Assembly (NCBI GenBank): GCA_029013165.1
Contig: JAQXMV010000051.1
Span: 1 to 14,324 of the forward strand
Direction: 5' to 3'
Length of the DNA stretch: 14,324 nucleotides
Source of the DNA: Oscillospiraceae bacterium
GTDB lineage: Bacteria > Bacillota > Clostridia > Oscillospirales > Acutalibacteraceae
Shown in pieces: positions 1-7,373 of the stretch; within the stretch, counting starts at the first letter, position 1; each line of letters starts with the position of its first letter. The notes below the pieces were generated by a model. That model had not been told where the DNA came from, searched no databases, and worked only from the letters and a program-made list of their open reading frames with translations. A program made the position numbers and the translations under genes.

Positions 1-512
1 TGATTTTCTGTTGCTTTTGTCAGTCGGTGGGCGACGGGGCAGGCAAGCACTCCGATCGCCAACAGCACTCCGCTGAGAATGTATTGCAGCAGGTCGGATT
101 CCATACCGAGATCGTCAAAGGTTTCCACAAGGGATGTAAACAGCGATGCCATGGGCACCACAGCCGGATAAAACAAAAGGGTCAGCTGTGTTGCGACGAA
201 TTCCGGTATCAGCAGCGACAACAGCATCAGCAGGGGATAGGCTACCGCCGGGATCAGCAGGGGAATCAGAAAGCAAAGATATAAGGGGAAGTCATTTTTC
301 TTCTTCGTGTAATATCCGCAGAAAACGCTGAAAGCCGTGAGAATGACCGGCATGAAAAAGACAAAACCGGGTATTTTTGTATCCAGATAGCCGATGTCGC
401 CGCCGACGATGACGCCGCTGAAAAGAACGAGAAGGACATAGAGGGCGATAACCGACAACACAGCCGCTATGCGGCGCAAATCGGTGTGCTGATTTCTTCT
501 GTTTTCTTTCAT
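1..512 (-). CDS. multi-pass membrane protein, 3' end outside window
   Basis: This is an open reading frame read leftwards from the ATG at 512-510, with no stop before the window edge, so at least 170 residues are visible and the C-terminus is missing. A good ribosome binding site (AAAAAGGAGTG) lies just upstream of the ATG. The N-terminus is polar and basic (MKENRRNQHTDLRR). Hydrophobic stretches follow at about residues 15-37, 50-68, 76-102, 106-127 and 143-162, so four to five membrane helices are likely. A short KKK loop near residue 70 is probably cytoplasmic. I do not recognise the family and assign no function. The reading frame, promoter and ribosome binding site make a real gene very likely. 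It is transcribed in the same direction as the hydrolase to its right but separated from it by a terminator. Confidence 0.8.
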   Translation of the reverse strand, partial: MKENRRNQHTDLRRIAAVLSVIALYVLLVLFSGVIVGGDIGYLDTKIPGFVFFMPVILTAFSVFCGYYTKKKNDFPLYLCFLIPLLIPAVAYPLLMLLSLLIPEFVATQLTLLFYPAVVPMASLFTSLVETFDDLGMESDLLQYILSGVLLAIGVLACPVAHRLTKATEN

Positions 513-576
513 ATTGTGTTCACTCCTTTTTGTGAGCCGCTTTTTTTATCGGAGATGTTTCCCTTGGCTCAGTCTC

Positions 577-606
577 ATTTTATGCCTGAACCTTATCAAA
601 TGTCAA
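577..606 (-). promoter_or_regulatory. sigma-A promoter of the membrane protein gene
   Basis: On the minus strand a perfect -35 box TTGACA (601-606) is followed after 18 bases by TAAAAT (577-582). The start codon at 512 lies about 65 bases further on, with AAAAAGGAGTG in front of it. The fit to consensus is good and the position is right. Confidence 0.6.
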
Positions 607-660
607 GCAACGCTTTGTTGCGTGGCGGTTTTCGGGCAGTTTTCTACACTTTTGTTTTAT

Positions 661-692
661 ATAAAGAAGAACCGCCGAAGTGAAATCGGCGG
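661..692 (-). terminator. intrinsic terminator of the secreted hydrolase gene
   Basis: A perfect 7-bp stem (CCGCCGA at 672-678, TCGGCGG at 686-692) with a 7-base loop is followed on the minus strand by a T-rich stretch, TTCTTCTTTATAT. It lies about 25 bases after the stop codon at 717 and separates the hydrolase from the membrane protein gene. Confidence 0.75.
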
Positions 693-716
693 CTCGCGTT
701 GTCATTCTGTGTGTTA

Positions 717-2372
717 TTACACAAACTTGATCAGTGCCTCTAACCATGCAAACAGTGCGGTCAAAAAGCCCAAAAGTCTCTCAATCCAGTTTTGCGGCTT
801 TTCTGTGACGATGTTGGTTTCCCACTGTTCGGTGTCGCAGTTTTCCGTTGTCATTTTGGAAAGGGTGTTGGTGTCGTAATCATAGACGGAGAATCTACCG
901 ACATCAAAATCATCCACCGTGAGCTGTCTGTCGGCTTCAACGATTTCATAAAGAATCTTGGTTTCAGGGGTAGAATACTTGGAGTGACTGCTGTTTTTGA
1001 CGAACCAGACATTTTCGGGAAGAAGGCAGGTCGAAGCATCAATCTGCTTGTCGGGAGAAATATAAGCAGGATCCTTAGAGGCTATGTATTCCTTGGAAAG
1101 TGTGTCATAAATCGTAGAGCTTGTTGCGCCGTAGGACGCACGGTTGACGGAAACGAACTGGTCACCTACGGCATCGTAGGATTCGCATATCGGCATAAGC
1201 TGGAAACCATATTTTGAGATGACACCGAAGTTGGCGCCGCCTTCGCCGATGCTCTTGACGATGGTGTCGATGTTCAGTCGGACTTCCTCATGATAGCCGT
1301 TGAGCTTTGCAATCAGACCGGCATACTCTTGTCTCTTTTCACTGCCCTCGGGGCCGAAAACGTAATTGAGAGCGTTGGGATAGTCCTCTTTTGTGACGGC
1401 CGCCCAATAGCAAGGCCAAGTGTAAAATGTTGAAAGGGCGAGAGCCGAGGTGACACCGGCAACGAGCTTGTCATAGAGCTTGTCCCGGATGTCGTTTTCC
1501 ACAAGATCGAAAAGACCGGTTTTGACCACAAGGTCAATAGATGCGTTTACAAAGGGATCTAAATCTAAAAAGCCTGTGTAAGCGCAGTCCATAAGAATAC
1601 GGTTGATGGCATTGCCGTCGGTGTCAAAGCGGCCGCTGATACACTCACTGAGCATTTCAGAACCGTTCGCGACAGAGCCGGTAAAAGCGATGCCGTGGAT
1701 TTTATCCACACCGAACTTCTGCACATAAGTGGTCGTGACGATTGTGCCGATACAGCTTGCAATAATCGACACCTTGGGACAGCCTGTGATAGCGATCACT
1801 TCATCAATATACTTGTTGAGCTTCATGGCGTTCTCTCTGGGGTCAAGTCTCCAGTCATACCAGAAACGATAATCGTTGATATCGTAATAGCCTCTCTTTA
1901 TTTTTGTGTCTCTCTTAATGGCGTTTGCCATATATTCCTGACGCTCTTTTGAAATGCCAGTGCCGTTAACGGGATTGCCGTCCTTGTCGAGTTTCGCGTC
2001 ATCGAATAATTCGCCCACCTCTTTTTCGAGGTTTTCATAATAAGCGTCCCATTCATCGTTCAGAAGTCCCTCGATCAGGAAAGGAAGAAGAACATTGGCA
2101 ACCGAGGCGAGGAGCTGGCTGTTGTCGTCGTCTTTAGCGCTGTCACTGCCGGTGTCACCGTCAAGGATGCTTCTCAGATGAAAGATCTTGTTACCATCTG
2201 CGTCATAGAGGGGTTCGCCGTCCCCTAAAATGCGAATAACCGGCACATGGCCTTTTGTTTCATACACATCGACTTGGCCGGTGACCACAATTTTGTCTGA
2301 GGCAGAAGCCAAGGGTACCAGTGCGGTACAAATCAAGAGCAGGCTGAGAAAAAGTGAGATAATTTTCTTCAT
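717..2372 (-). CDS. secreted LCAT/lipase-like alpha/beta-hydrolase with Cys nucleophile
   Basis: This 551-residue protein is probably exported. Residues 1-24 form a signal peptide (KK, a hydrophobic core, then a likely cut after ASA24). The middle resembles the lecithin:cholesterol acyltransferase/lipase group: a YDWR motif at 172-175 is followed by the strand-elbow-helix segment VSIIASCIGTIV at 201-212. The elbow reads A-S-C-I-G where such enzymes normally have G-x-S-x-G, so the putative nucleophile is Cys207. GDQFVS (Asp404) resembles the GDGTV acid motif, and His463 in SSHS is a plausible catalytic His. The C-terminal 25 residues are hydrophobic and Trp-rich and could touch the membrane. 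Substrate is unknown: lipid, ester or peptidoglycan-linked acyl groups are all possible. The gene is monocistronic, with its own promoter, an AAAGGAGA ribosome binding site and a terminator. Fold assignment is inferred from motifs; a catalytically altered or inactive enzyme cannot be excluded. Confidence 0.75.
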   Translation of the reverse strand: MKKIISLFLSLLLICTALVPLASASDKIVVTGQVDVYETKGHVPVIRILGDGEPLYDADGNKIFHLRSILDGDTGSDSAKDDDNSQLLASVANVLLPFLIEGLLNDEWDAYYENLEKEVGELFDDAKLDKDGNPVNGTGISKERQEYMANAIKRDTKIKRGYYDINDYRFWYDWRLDPRENAMKLNKYIDEVIAITGCPKVSIIASCIGTIVTTTYVQKFGVDKIHGIAFTGSVANGSEMLSECISGRFDTDGNAINRILMDCAYTGFLDLDPFVNASIDLVVKTGLFDLVENDIRDKLYDKLVAGVTSALALSTFYTWPCYWAAVTKEDYPNALNYVFGPEGSEKRQEYAGLIAKLNGYHEEVRLNIDTIVKSIGEGGANFGVISKYGFQLMPICESYDAVGDQFVSVNRASYGATSSTIYDTLSKEYIASKDPAYISPDKQIDASTCLLPENVWFVKNSSHSKYSTPETKILYEIVEADRQLTVDDFDVGRFSVYDYDTNTLSKMTTENCDTEQWETNIVTEKPQNWIERLLGFLTALFAWLEALIKFV

Positions 2373-2403
2373 TGTGCAAGTCTCCTTTTTATTAGTTTAT
2401 TTC

Positions 2404-2432
2404 ATGTTAACACAATTTCCCGAAAGTGTCAA
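2404..2432 (-). promoter_or_regulatory. sigma-A promoter of the secreted hydrolase gene
   Basis: On the minus strand TTGACA (2427-2432), a 17-base spacer and TAACAT (2404-2409) match the sigma-A consensus well. The start codon at 2372 follows after about 30 bases containing AAAAAGGAGA. Confidence 0.75.
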
Positions 2433-2514
2433 TCAAAACATCGGTAGCGTTTATAGGTATATGGTTTCGGATAGAAGATTTTTTGCCTTTTCTCAGATTT
2501 TTTTCGGATTGATC

Positions 2515-2543
2515 TTTATCTTTCTTTACTTTTATAGTATAAT
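2515..2543 (+). promoter_or_regulatory. probable sigma-A promoter of the obg operon
   Basis: A perfect -10 box TATAAT (2538-2543) stands 17 bases after a weak -35, TTTATC (2515-2520). An alternative pairing is TTGATC (2509-2514), 18 bases, TATAGT (2533-2538). Either would start transcription around 2545-2550, shortly before the AAGGAGGT ribosome binding site of obg. Confidence 0.55.
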
Positions 2544-2584
2544 AAATTGATTATGCCATAATAAGTATAAAAGGAGGTATGCTG

Positions 2585-3856
2585 ATGTTTGTTGATAAAG
2601 CAGTGATCAAAATCAAGGCCGGTGACGGCGGCAACGGCGCCGTGGCTTTTCACCGTGAAAAATATGTGGCTTCCGGCGGACCTGACGGCGGCGACGGCGG
2701 AAAGGGCGGAGATGTTGTCTTTGTCGTTGACGACAACCTCTCCACGCTGGCAGATTTCAAGTATAAGAAAAAATATAAGGCGCCCGGTGGTGCCGACGGC
2801 TCCGGCGGCAGACGCAACGGAAAAAAAGGAGAGGATCTGATCATCAAGGTTCCCCGGGGAACTCTCATCAAAGAAAAGGAAAGCGGCACGATTATGGCCG
2901 ATATGTCGGATTCCGAAAGCGTTGTGGTCGCCAAGGGCGGCCGAGGCGGCTGGGGCAACACCCACTTCGCCACGGCAACGCGGCAGACGCCGCGCTTTGC
3001 CAAAAGCGGTACACCCGGCGAGGAATGGGAGGTCGTTCTTGAGCTGAAGCTCCTGGCCGATGTGGGACTGCTCGGTTTCCCGAATGTGGGAAAGTCCAGT
3101 TTCATTTCCGTCGTCAGTCAGGCCAAGCCCATCATCGCCGACTATCATTTCACCACCATCACCCCCGTGCTCGGTGTGGTGTCTCTCGGCGAGGGAACCT
3201 CCTTTGTCATTGCGGATATTCCCGGACTGATCGAGGGAGCCAGCGAGGGCGTCGGTCTCGGTCACGCCTTTTTGCGCCATGTGGAGCGTTGCCGTATGCT
3301 GGTGCATATCGTCGATGTCTCCGGCAGTGAGGGCAGAGATCCCCGTGAGGATTTCGAGAAGATCAATCATGAGCTGGAACGCTTTAATCCCGAACTGGCG
3401 GAAAAGCCGCAGATCGTGGTCGGCAACAAAATAGACCTGGCCGATGAGGAACAGCGACAGTCTTTCCGGGAATATATTGAGAATCAGGGTTATGAATATT
3501 TTGAAATGTGCGCTCCGATTCTCGAGGGTACGAAACCGGTCATCGACGCTGTGGCGGCGAAACTCTCAACGCTGCCGCCGGTCAAGCGTTACGAAAAAGA
3601 GGAAATCCCTCTGGATATGCTCGTGAGCAAACAGAACACCGGCTTTACTGTGACGCAGGAGGACGGCGTCTATTTCGTGGAAGCACCGTGGCTGATTAAG
3701 ATTATCTGCCGGACGGATCTTGACGACTATGAGTCTCTGCAGTATTTCCAGCGTGTGCTCATCTCCAGCGGTATCATCGATGCCTTGCGTGACGCAGGGG
3801 TGCAGGAGGGCGATATCGTCAGCATATACGATTACGAGTTTGAGTTTATGAATTAA
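2585..3856 (+). CDS. obg: GTPase Obg, ribosome assembly
   Basis: This 423-residue protein is a large GTP-binding protein that assists 50S ribosome maturation and, in sporulating Firmicutes, stress and sporulation signalling. It has the Gly-rich Obg fold from the N-terminus (MFVDKAVIKIKAGDGGNG) to about 155. The G domain carries G1 GFPNVGKSS at 164-172, the TTITP switch, G3 DIPG at 211-214 and G4 NKID at 281-284. A C-terminal OCT domain occupies about 340-423. Two in-frame ATGs exist at 2579 and 2585. The second is chosen because it lies 7 bases after GGAGG and gives the family's standard MFVD start, whereas the first abuts the ribosome binding site. Length is normal for the family. It is first in a probable operon with mrnC, yitT-like and yhaM, and has its own promoter. 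A long open frame on the opposite strand is a by-product of the Gly-rich codons. Confidence 0.97.
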   Translation: MFVDKAVIKIKAGDGGNGAVAFHREKYVASGGPDGGDGGKGGDVVFVVDDNLSTLADFKYKKKYKAPGGADGSGGRRNGKKGEDLIIKVPRGTLIKEKESGTIMADMSDSESVVVAKGGRGGWGNTHFATATRQTPRFAKSGTPGEEWEVVLELKLLADVGLLGFPNVGKSSFISVVSQAKPIIADYHFTTITPVLGVVSLGEGTSFVIADIPGLIEGASEGVGLGHAFLRHVERCRMLVHIVDVSGSEGRDPREDFEKINHELERFNPELAEKPQIVVGNKIDLADEEQRQSFREYIENQGYEYFEMCAPILEGTKPVIDAVAAKLSTLPPVKRYEKEEIPLDMLVSKQNTGFTVTQEDGVYFVEAPWLIKIICRTDLDDYESLQYFQRVLISSGIIDALRDAGVQEGDIVSIYDYEFEFMN

Positions 3857-3907
3857 CTAAGATTGATTCGGAAAGGCGGGCAGTTTGCCTGCAGGTGTGT
3901 AAAATAA

Positions 3908-4300
3908 ATGGATAGATTTCTCGGCACAGCATGTAATGTTGAAACCCTCAGCCCTCTGAACCTTGCTTTTGTGGGGGATACGGTCTTTGATCTTTTTGTC
4001 AGGGAAGACCTTGTTTGCAAGGCCAACCGGCCGGTCAATAAGCTGCATAACTGTGCCACCAAAATGGTCAAGGCTTCGGCGCAGTCGGAGGCGGCCCGCA
4101 AAATTATACCGCTTTTGACGGAAAATGAGCTTTCGGTGTTCAAACGCGGCAGAAATGCCCATACTAACCACAAGGCCAAAAATGCCAGCGAGGAGGACTA
4201 CCACTATGCCACGGGCTTAGAGGCGGTTTTCGGCTATCTCTATCTGAAAGGAGAGATCGACCGTCTGCGTGAGCTTTTCGGCCTAATCTGCGAAGAATAG
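3908..4300 (+). CDS. mrnC: Mini-ribonuclease III
   Basis: This 130-residue protein has the RNase III catalytic domain but no double-stranded RNA-binding domain, as in Mini-III, which in Bacillus matures the ends of 23S rRNA and acts as a homodimer. Signature segments are LAFVGDTVFDLFVR (residues 19-32, catalytic Asp24), the KLHNCAT stretch, FKRGRNAHTNHKAKN, and the C-terminal ATGLEAVFGYLYL with the second acidic site. The family's usual length is 120-145 residues. The ribosome binding site is poor (CAGGTG about 10 bases upstream), so translation may be coupled to or lower than obg. A small wobble-containing hairpin (about 3877-3893) occupies the 51-base gap after obg but has no T tract. In Bacillus this gene sits by cysS; here it follows obg, and both act on the large ribosomal subunit. 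Confidence 0.9.
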   Translation: MDRFLGTACNVETLSPLNLAFVGDTVFDLFVREDLVCKANRPVNKLHNCATKMVKASAQSEAARKIIPLLTENELSVFKRGRNAHTNHKAKNASEEDYHYATGLEAVFGYLYLKGEIDRLRELFGLICEE

Positions 4301-4310
4301 CGGTGGTTTG

Positions 4311-5156
4311 ATGAAAGCGAAAAGAATAGCCCTTGATTTTTTGCTGTGGATCGTTGGTTCGGCTCTTTTCAGTCTGTCGGTGAATATGTTTTCGGCGCCC
4401 AACGGTATTTTACAGGGCGGTCTGACGGGGATTGCTACGGCTATCAACAGCCTGTTTCCCGTCATTCCCATCGGCACGGCGATATTGGCGATGAATCTGC
4501 CTCTTTTTGCCCTGTCAAGGATTTATCTCAAGGGCGGCTTTTTGCTTCGCACGGTGGCGGCCACGGTGATTTTTACCTCGGTGATTGATATCGGTGCGGC
4601 TTTCATCGTGCCCTATGAGGGCGATAAGCTCCTGGGCTGTCTTTTCTGTGGTGTTCTTTCGGGCACGGGACTGGCCCTTGTTTTCATCACCGGTGCCAGC
4701 ACCGGCGGCACGGATATTGTGGCTATGCTGATCCGAAAAAAATATCCGAGACTGTCCATGGGCACCATCATGCTCTGGCTGGACTCGGCCATCGTTTTGC
4801 TCTCTCTTGCGGTTTATCGCAGTCTGGAGAGCGCCATGTATGCCATCCTGGTCATCTTCATCAGTGCCAAGTTTATTGACCTTGTGCTTTACGGCAGAGG
4901 TCACGGCAAGCTGATTTTTATCGTCACGGAAAAGGCGCGGCAGGTTTGCGGCAGCATTATGAGCGAGCTCGGAAGAGGCGTGACGGTCATACCCGTTACC
5001 GGCGGTTATACCGGCAGAAATAAGAATATGATTCTCTGCGCCGCCAAGGCGTCGGAGCTGCGCAGTGTTCTGCGCATTGCCCTGAGAGACGATCCGGGTG
5101 CTTTCACCATGCTTTGCGAAGCAGGCGAGATCATCGGCGAGGGCTTTTCACAGTGA
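4311..5156 (+). CDS. YitT-family membrane protein
   Basis: This 281-residue protein has an N-terminal YitT membrane domain of about five helices (roughly 10-30, 48-70, 80-100, 108-128, 155-195) and a C-terminal soluble DUF2179 domain (about 197-281). Recognisable family segments are NGILQGGLTGIA at 31-42 and TGASTGGTDI at 127-136; these Gly-rich loops are typical. The biochemical role of the family is not settled, and transport or signalling has been suggested. A TTG at 4308 is in frame, but the ATG at 4311 is preferred as start; the ribosome binding site is weak (CGGTGG). It starts 10 bases after the mrnC stop and ends immediately before the next reading frame, so it is in the same operon. 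No missing parts are seen. Confidence 0.88.
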   Translation: MKAKRIALDFLLWIVGSALFSLSVNMFSAPNGILQGGLTGIATAINSLFPVIPIGTAILAMNLPLFALSRIYLKGGFLLRTVAATVIFTSVIDIGAAFIVPYEGDKLLGCLFCGVLSGTGLALVFITGASTGGTDIVAMLIRKKYPRLSMGTIMLWLDSAIVLLSLAVYRSLESAMYAILVIFISAKFIDLVLYGRGHGKLIFIVTEKARQVCGSIMSELGRGVTVIPVTGGYTGRNKNMILCAAKASELRSVLRIALRDDPGAFTMLCEAGEIIGEGFSQ

Positions 5157-5186
5157 ATGAACGATTACGGAAAAGGAGAAAGGAAA

Positions 5187-6137
5187 ATGCAGAATTCAAA
5201 TGACGGCTTCTGGCTGATCAAAACCGTTGAAAAGAAAATCAATGTCAAGGGCGCGGCTTATCTTGATCTCGTCCTTTGCGACAGTAAGGGAGAGATCTCC
5301 GGCAAGCTCTGGGATTACAGTGAGTTGATTCACGGCGAATACGCGCCGGGCGATCTGGTCAAGATCCGCGGCAGCGTCACACAGTTTAACGGAAATGACC
5401 AGCTCCGAGTGGAAAAAATACGCCCCGTCAATGAAAACGACGGCGTTAAGGTGTCGGATTTTGTGCCCACGGCCGAATACAGCGGCGAGGCGATGTACGG
5501 TCAGATCATGAATCTGATCGCCTCTGTTTCCGACGAGGAGCTGAAAACCCTTACATACGCCCTGGTCAAGGAAAGGGAAAAAGAGCTTCTTTATTGGCCG
5601 GCGGCCTTTAAGCTCCACCACGCCATGCGCGGCGGACTGCTCTATCACACTCTTTCCATCATCAAGATTGCCGAGGATATCTGCCGCATCTATCCCAGCG
5701 TTGACCGTGATTTGCTGCTGTGCGGCGCCATTGTCCATGACCTGTGCAAGATTGACGAATTCACCATGAGCTCGGCAGGCCTTGCCACGGGATATTCCGT
5801 TTCCGGAGAGCTACTGGGTCACCTGGTCATGGGTGCCATGAAAATCGACGCCAAGGCAAAAGAAGTGGGTGTGAGCCAAGATACGGCTATGCTCCTGGAG
5901 CACATGGTCATTTCCCACCACGGCGAGCCGGATTTCGGCGCGGCGGTCAGACCTATGTTCCTGGAGGCGGAAATACTCAGCCAGCTGGATAAATTAGACG
6001 CTACGATTTATGAAATCACTTCTGCTGTCGGCGATGTGGCCCAGGGAGAGTTCACCGCCAGACAGTGGGCGCTGGACAACAGGAAGCTTTATAATCACGC
6101 GAGAAAAAAGCCCGAACCCAAGGCCGTGCTGGAATAA
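5187..6137 (+). CDS. yhaM: YhaM-type 3'-5' exoribonuclease (OB fold + HD domain)
   Basis: This 316-residue protein is close in length to Bacillus YhaM (about 314), a cytoplasmic 3'-to-5' exoribonuclease with broad RNA turnover roles. The N-terminal 90 residues form an OB-type nucleic-acid-binding fold (VLCDSKGEISGKLWD, GDLVKIRG). From about 140 comes the HD metal-dependent hydrolase domain: HHAMRGGLLYHTL (144-155), IVHDLCKIDEF with His184-Asp185, and EHMVISHHGEPDFGA (239-252) with His244-His245. An in-frame ATG lies at 5157 directly after the yitT-like stop. The ATG at 5187 is preferred because AAAAGGAGA sits 8 bases before it and because the resulting N-terminus (MQNSNDGFWLIK) fits the family. 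It is the last gene of the obg operon. No clear terminator follows; the next block has its own promoter at 6256. Confidence 0.9.
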   Translation: MQNSNDGFWLIKTVEKKINVKGAAYLDLVLCDSKGEISGKLWDYSELIHGEYAPGDLVKIRGSVTQFNGNDQLRVEKIRPVNENDGVKVSDFVPTAEYSGEAMYGQIMNLIASVSDEELKTLTYALVKEREKELLYWPAAFKLHHAMRGGLLYHTLSIIKIAEDICRIYPSVDRDLLLCGAIVHDLCKIDEFTMSSAGLATGYSVSGELLGHLVMGAMKIDAKAKEVGVSQDTAMLLEHMVISHHGEPDFGAAVRPMFLEAEILSQLDKLDATIYEITSAVGDVAQGEFTARQWALDNRKLYNHARKKPEPKAVLE

Positions 6138-6255
6138 GCCGGCCCTATGACAGACTAAAATATATATTTAGAAATAAAAACTTGTTTTCTTCGGCAAAAA
6201 TATACGGGATTGGGCTGTAAAATTAAGTAAAAAGGTAGAAATTCGGCAAATAGTG

Positions 6256-6284
6256 TTGATTTTTGTGTGAAAAAATGTGATAAT
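6256..6284 (+). promoter_or_regulatory. sigma-A promoter with extended -10, rsmD operon
   Basis: TTGATT (6256-6261), a 17-base spacer and GATAAT (6279-6284), preceded by TGT so that the -10 is of the extended TGn type. It lies about 35 bases before the rsmD start, which has AAGGAGGT in front. The rest of the AT-rich 6138-6255 gap shows no gene and no convincing hairpin. Confidence 0.65.
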
Positions 6285-6318
6285 GTATCATAAATAATTA
6301 TGCCAAGGAGGTCAGGAC

Positions 6319-6867
6319 ATGAGAGTAATCACCGGCTCGGCCAGGGGCAGAAAGCTCTTGACTCTTGAGGGTGACGATGTCAGACCGACAACTGACATGG
6401 TTAAGGAGGCGCTTTTCAGCATCCTGCAGTTCGAGCTTGAGGGAAGAAAGATCCTCGATCTTTTCGGCGGCTCGGGTCAGCTTGCCATTGAAGCGCTTTC
6501 GCGGGGCGCTGACAGCGCCGTGATTGTGGATCTCTCCAAAAAATCGGCGGATGTCATCAGACAGAACCTGGAAACCACCGGCTTTACCAAAAAAGCGACA
6601 GTCGTCATGGCCGACGCCGTCAGCTTTCTGGAAAGACGGTCGGAAAAATATGACATTGCCCTGCTGGATCCGCCCTATTCCACGGGACTGCTGGAAAAGG
6701 CGCTGGAGAAGGTGCCCGCCGTGATGAACGAGGGCGCAGTGATCGTATGCGAAGCACCCTATAAGGATGAGCTTCCGCAACAGGCAGGCCCTTTTGTACT
6801 TCAGAAAAAATATAAGTACGGCAAGACCGGACTGTTTCTTTACAGACGGCCGGTCGAGGAGGCATAG
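6319..6867 (+). CDS. rsmD: 16S rRNA (guanine966-N2)-methyltransferase RsmD
   Basis: This 182-residue SAM-dependent methyltransferase modifies 16S rRNA at the position equivalent to E. coli G966. It begins MRVITGSARGRKL, the usual RsmD start. VRPTTDMVKEALFSIL lies at 21-36, SAM-binding motif I LDLFGGSGQLAIEALSRGA at 46-64, and catalytic motif IV DPPY at 117-120. Full length for the family. The start is supported by AAGGAGGT 8 bases upstream. It is followed by coaD after three bases beyond the stop, the arrangement common in Firmicutes and many other bacteria. Confidence 0.96.
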   Translation: MRVITGSARGRKLLTLEGDDVRPTTDMVKEALFSILQFELEGRKILDLFGGSGQLAIEALSRGADSAVIVDLSKKSADVIRQNLETTGFTKKATVVMADAVSFLERRSEKYDIALLDPPYSTGLLEKALEKVPAVMNEGAVIVCEAPYKDELPQQAGPFVLQKKYKYGKTGLFLYRRPVEEA

Positions 6868-6870
6868 CTC

Positions 6871-7365
6871 ATGGAAGAGAGAGTTGCCATTTATCCCGGT
6901 TCCTTTGATCCCATTACCACCGGTCACCTGGATATCATCAGAAGAAGCGCCAAGCTCTTTGACAGACTGATCGTTGTTGTGATGTCAAACTACCGCAAGG
7001 CAGGTTCTCACGCTTTCACCGTTGAGGAAAGAGTGGAGCTGGTCAGAAAGTGCACCGCTGATATGGAAAATGTCAGTGTAGATTCCTATATGGGTCTTTT
7101 GGCCGATTATGCCAGACAGCAAAAGGCCGTGGCCGTTGTCAAAGGACTGCGGGCGGTGTCGGATTTTGAGGACGAATTTCAGCAGGCGCTGATCAATAAA
7201 AGGCTCAACGAAGATTTTGAAACCCTCTTTTTGGCGGCCAGCTCGGAAAATATGTTCCTGAGCTCCAGCGTCATCAAGCAGGTATGTGTTCTCGGCGGAG
7301 ATGTTACGCCCTTCCTGCCGGAAAGAGTCTCACAGGAAATCATTGAAAAATTAATGAAAGGATGA
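6871..7365 (+). CDS. coaD: phosphopantetheine adenylyltransferase CoaD
   Basis: This 164-residue enzyme transfers AMP from ATP to 4'-phosphopantetheine, the penultimate step of coenzyme A synthesis, and normally works as a hexamer. The nucleotidyltransferase motif is YPGSFDPITTGHLDIIRR at 8-25 with the TGH form of the (H/T)xGH signature (17-19). The substrate loop KGLRAVSDFEDEFQ is at 91-104, and the ATP-binding FLSSSVIKQV at 129-138. Length is normal. Its ribosome binding site GAGGAGGC lies inside the end of rsmD, so the two are almost certainly co-transcribed and translationally coupled. CoA is also needed by the dehydrogenase and, as phosphopantetheine donor, by the ACP further right, but nothing links them directly. 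Confidence 0.96.
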   Translation: MEERVAIYPGSFDPITTGHLDIIRRSAKLFDRLIVVVMSNYRKAGSHAFTVEERVELVRKCTADMENVSVDSYMGLLADYARQQKAVAVVKGLRAVSDFEDEFQQALINKRLNEDFETLFLAASSENMFLSSSVIKQVCVLGGDVTPFLPERVSQEIIEKLMKG

Positions 7366-7373
7366 TATAAGAT

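Noticed and set aside
486..879. Overlapping plus-strand open frames of 65 and 121 codons
   Set aside because: They lie on the promoter, terminator and 3' end of minus-strand genes and lack ribosome binding sites.
2516..3370. 284-codon open frame opposite obg
   Set aside because: Obg is certain on the plus strand. The antisense frame is open because of Gly/Asp-rich GGC and GAC codons and has no ribosome binding site or family motif.
3877..3893. Hairpin between obg and mrnC as terminator
   Set aside because: The stem contains a wobble, the loop is only three bases and no T run follows, so read-through into mrnC is more likely.
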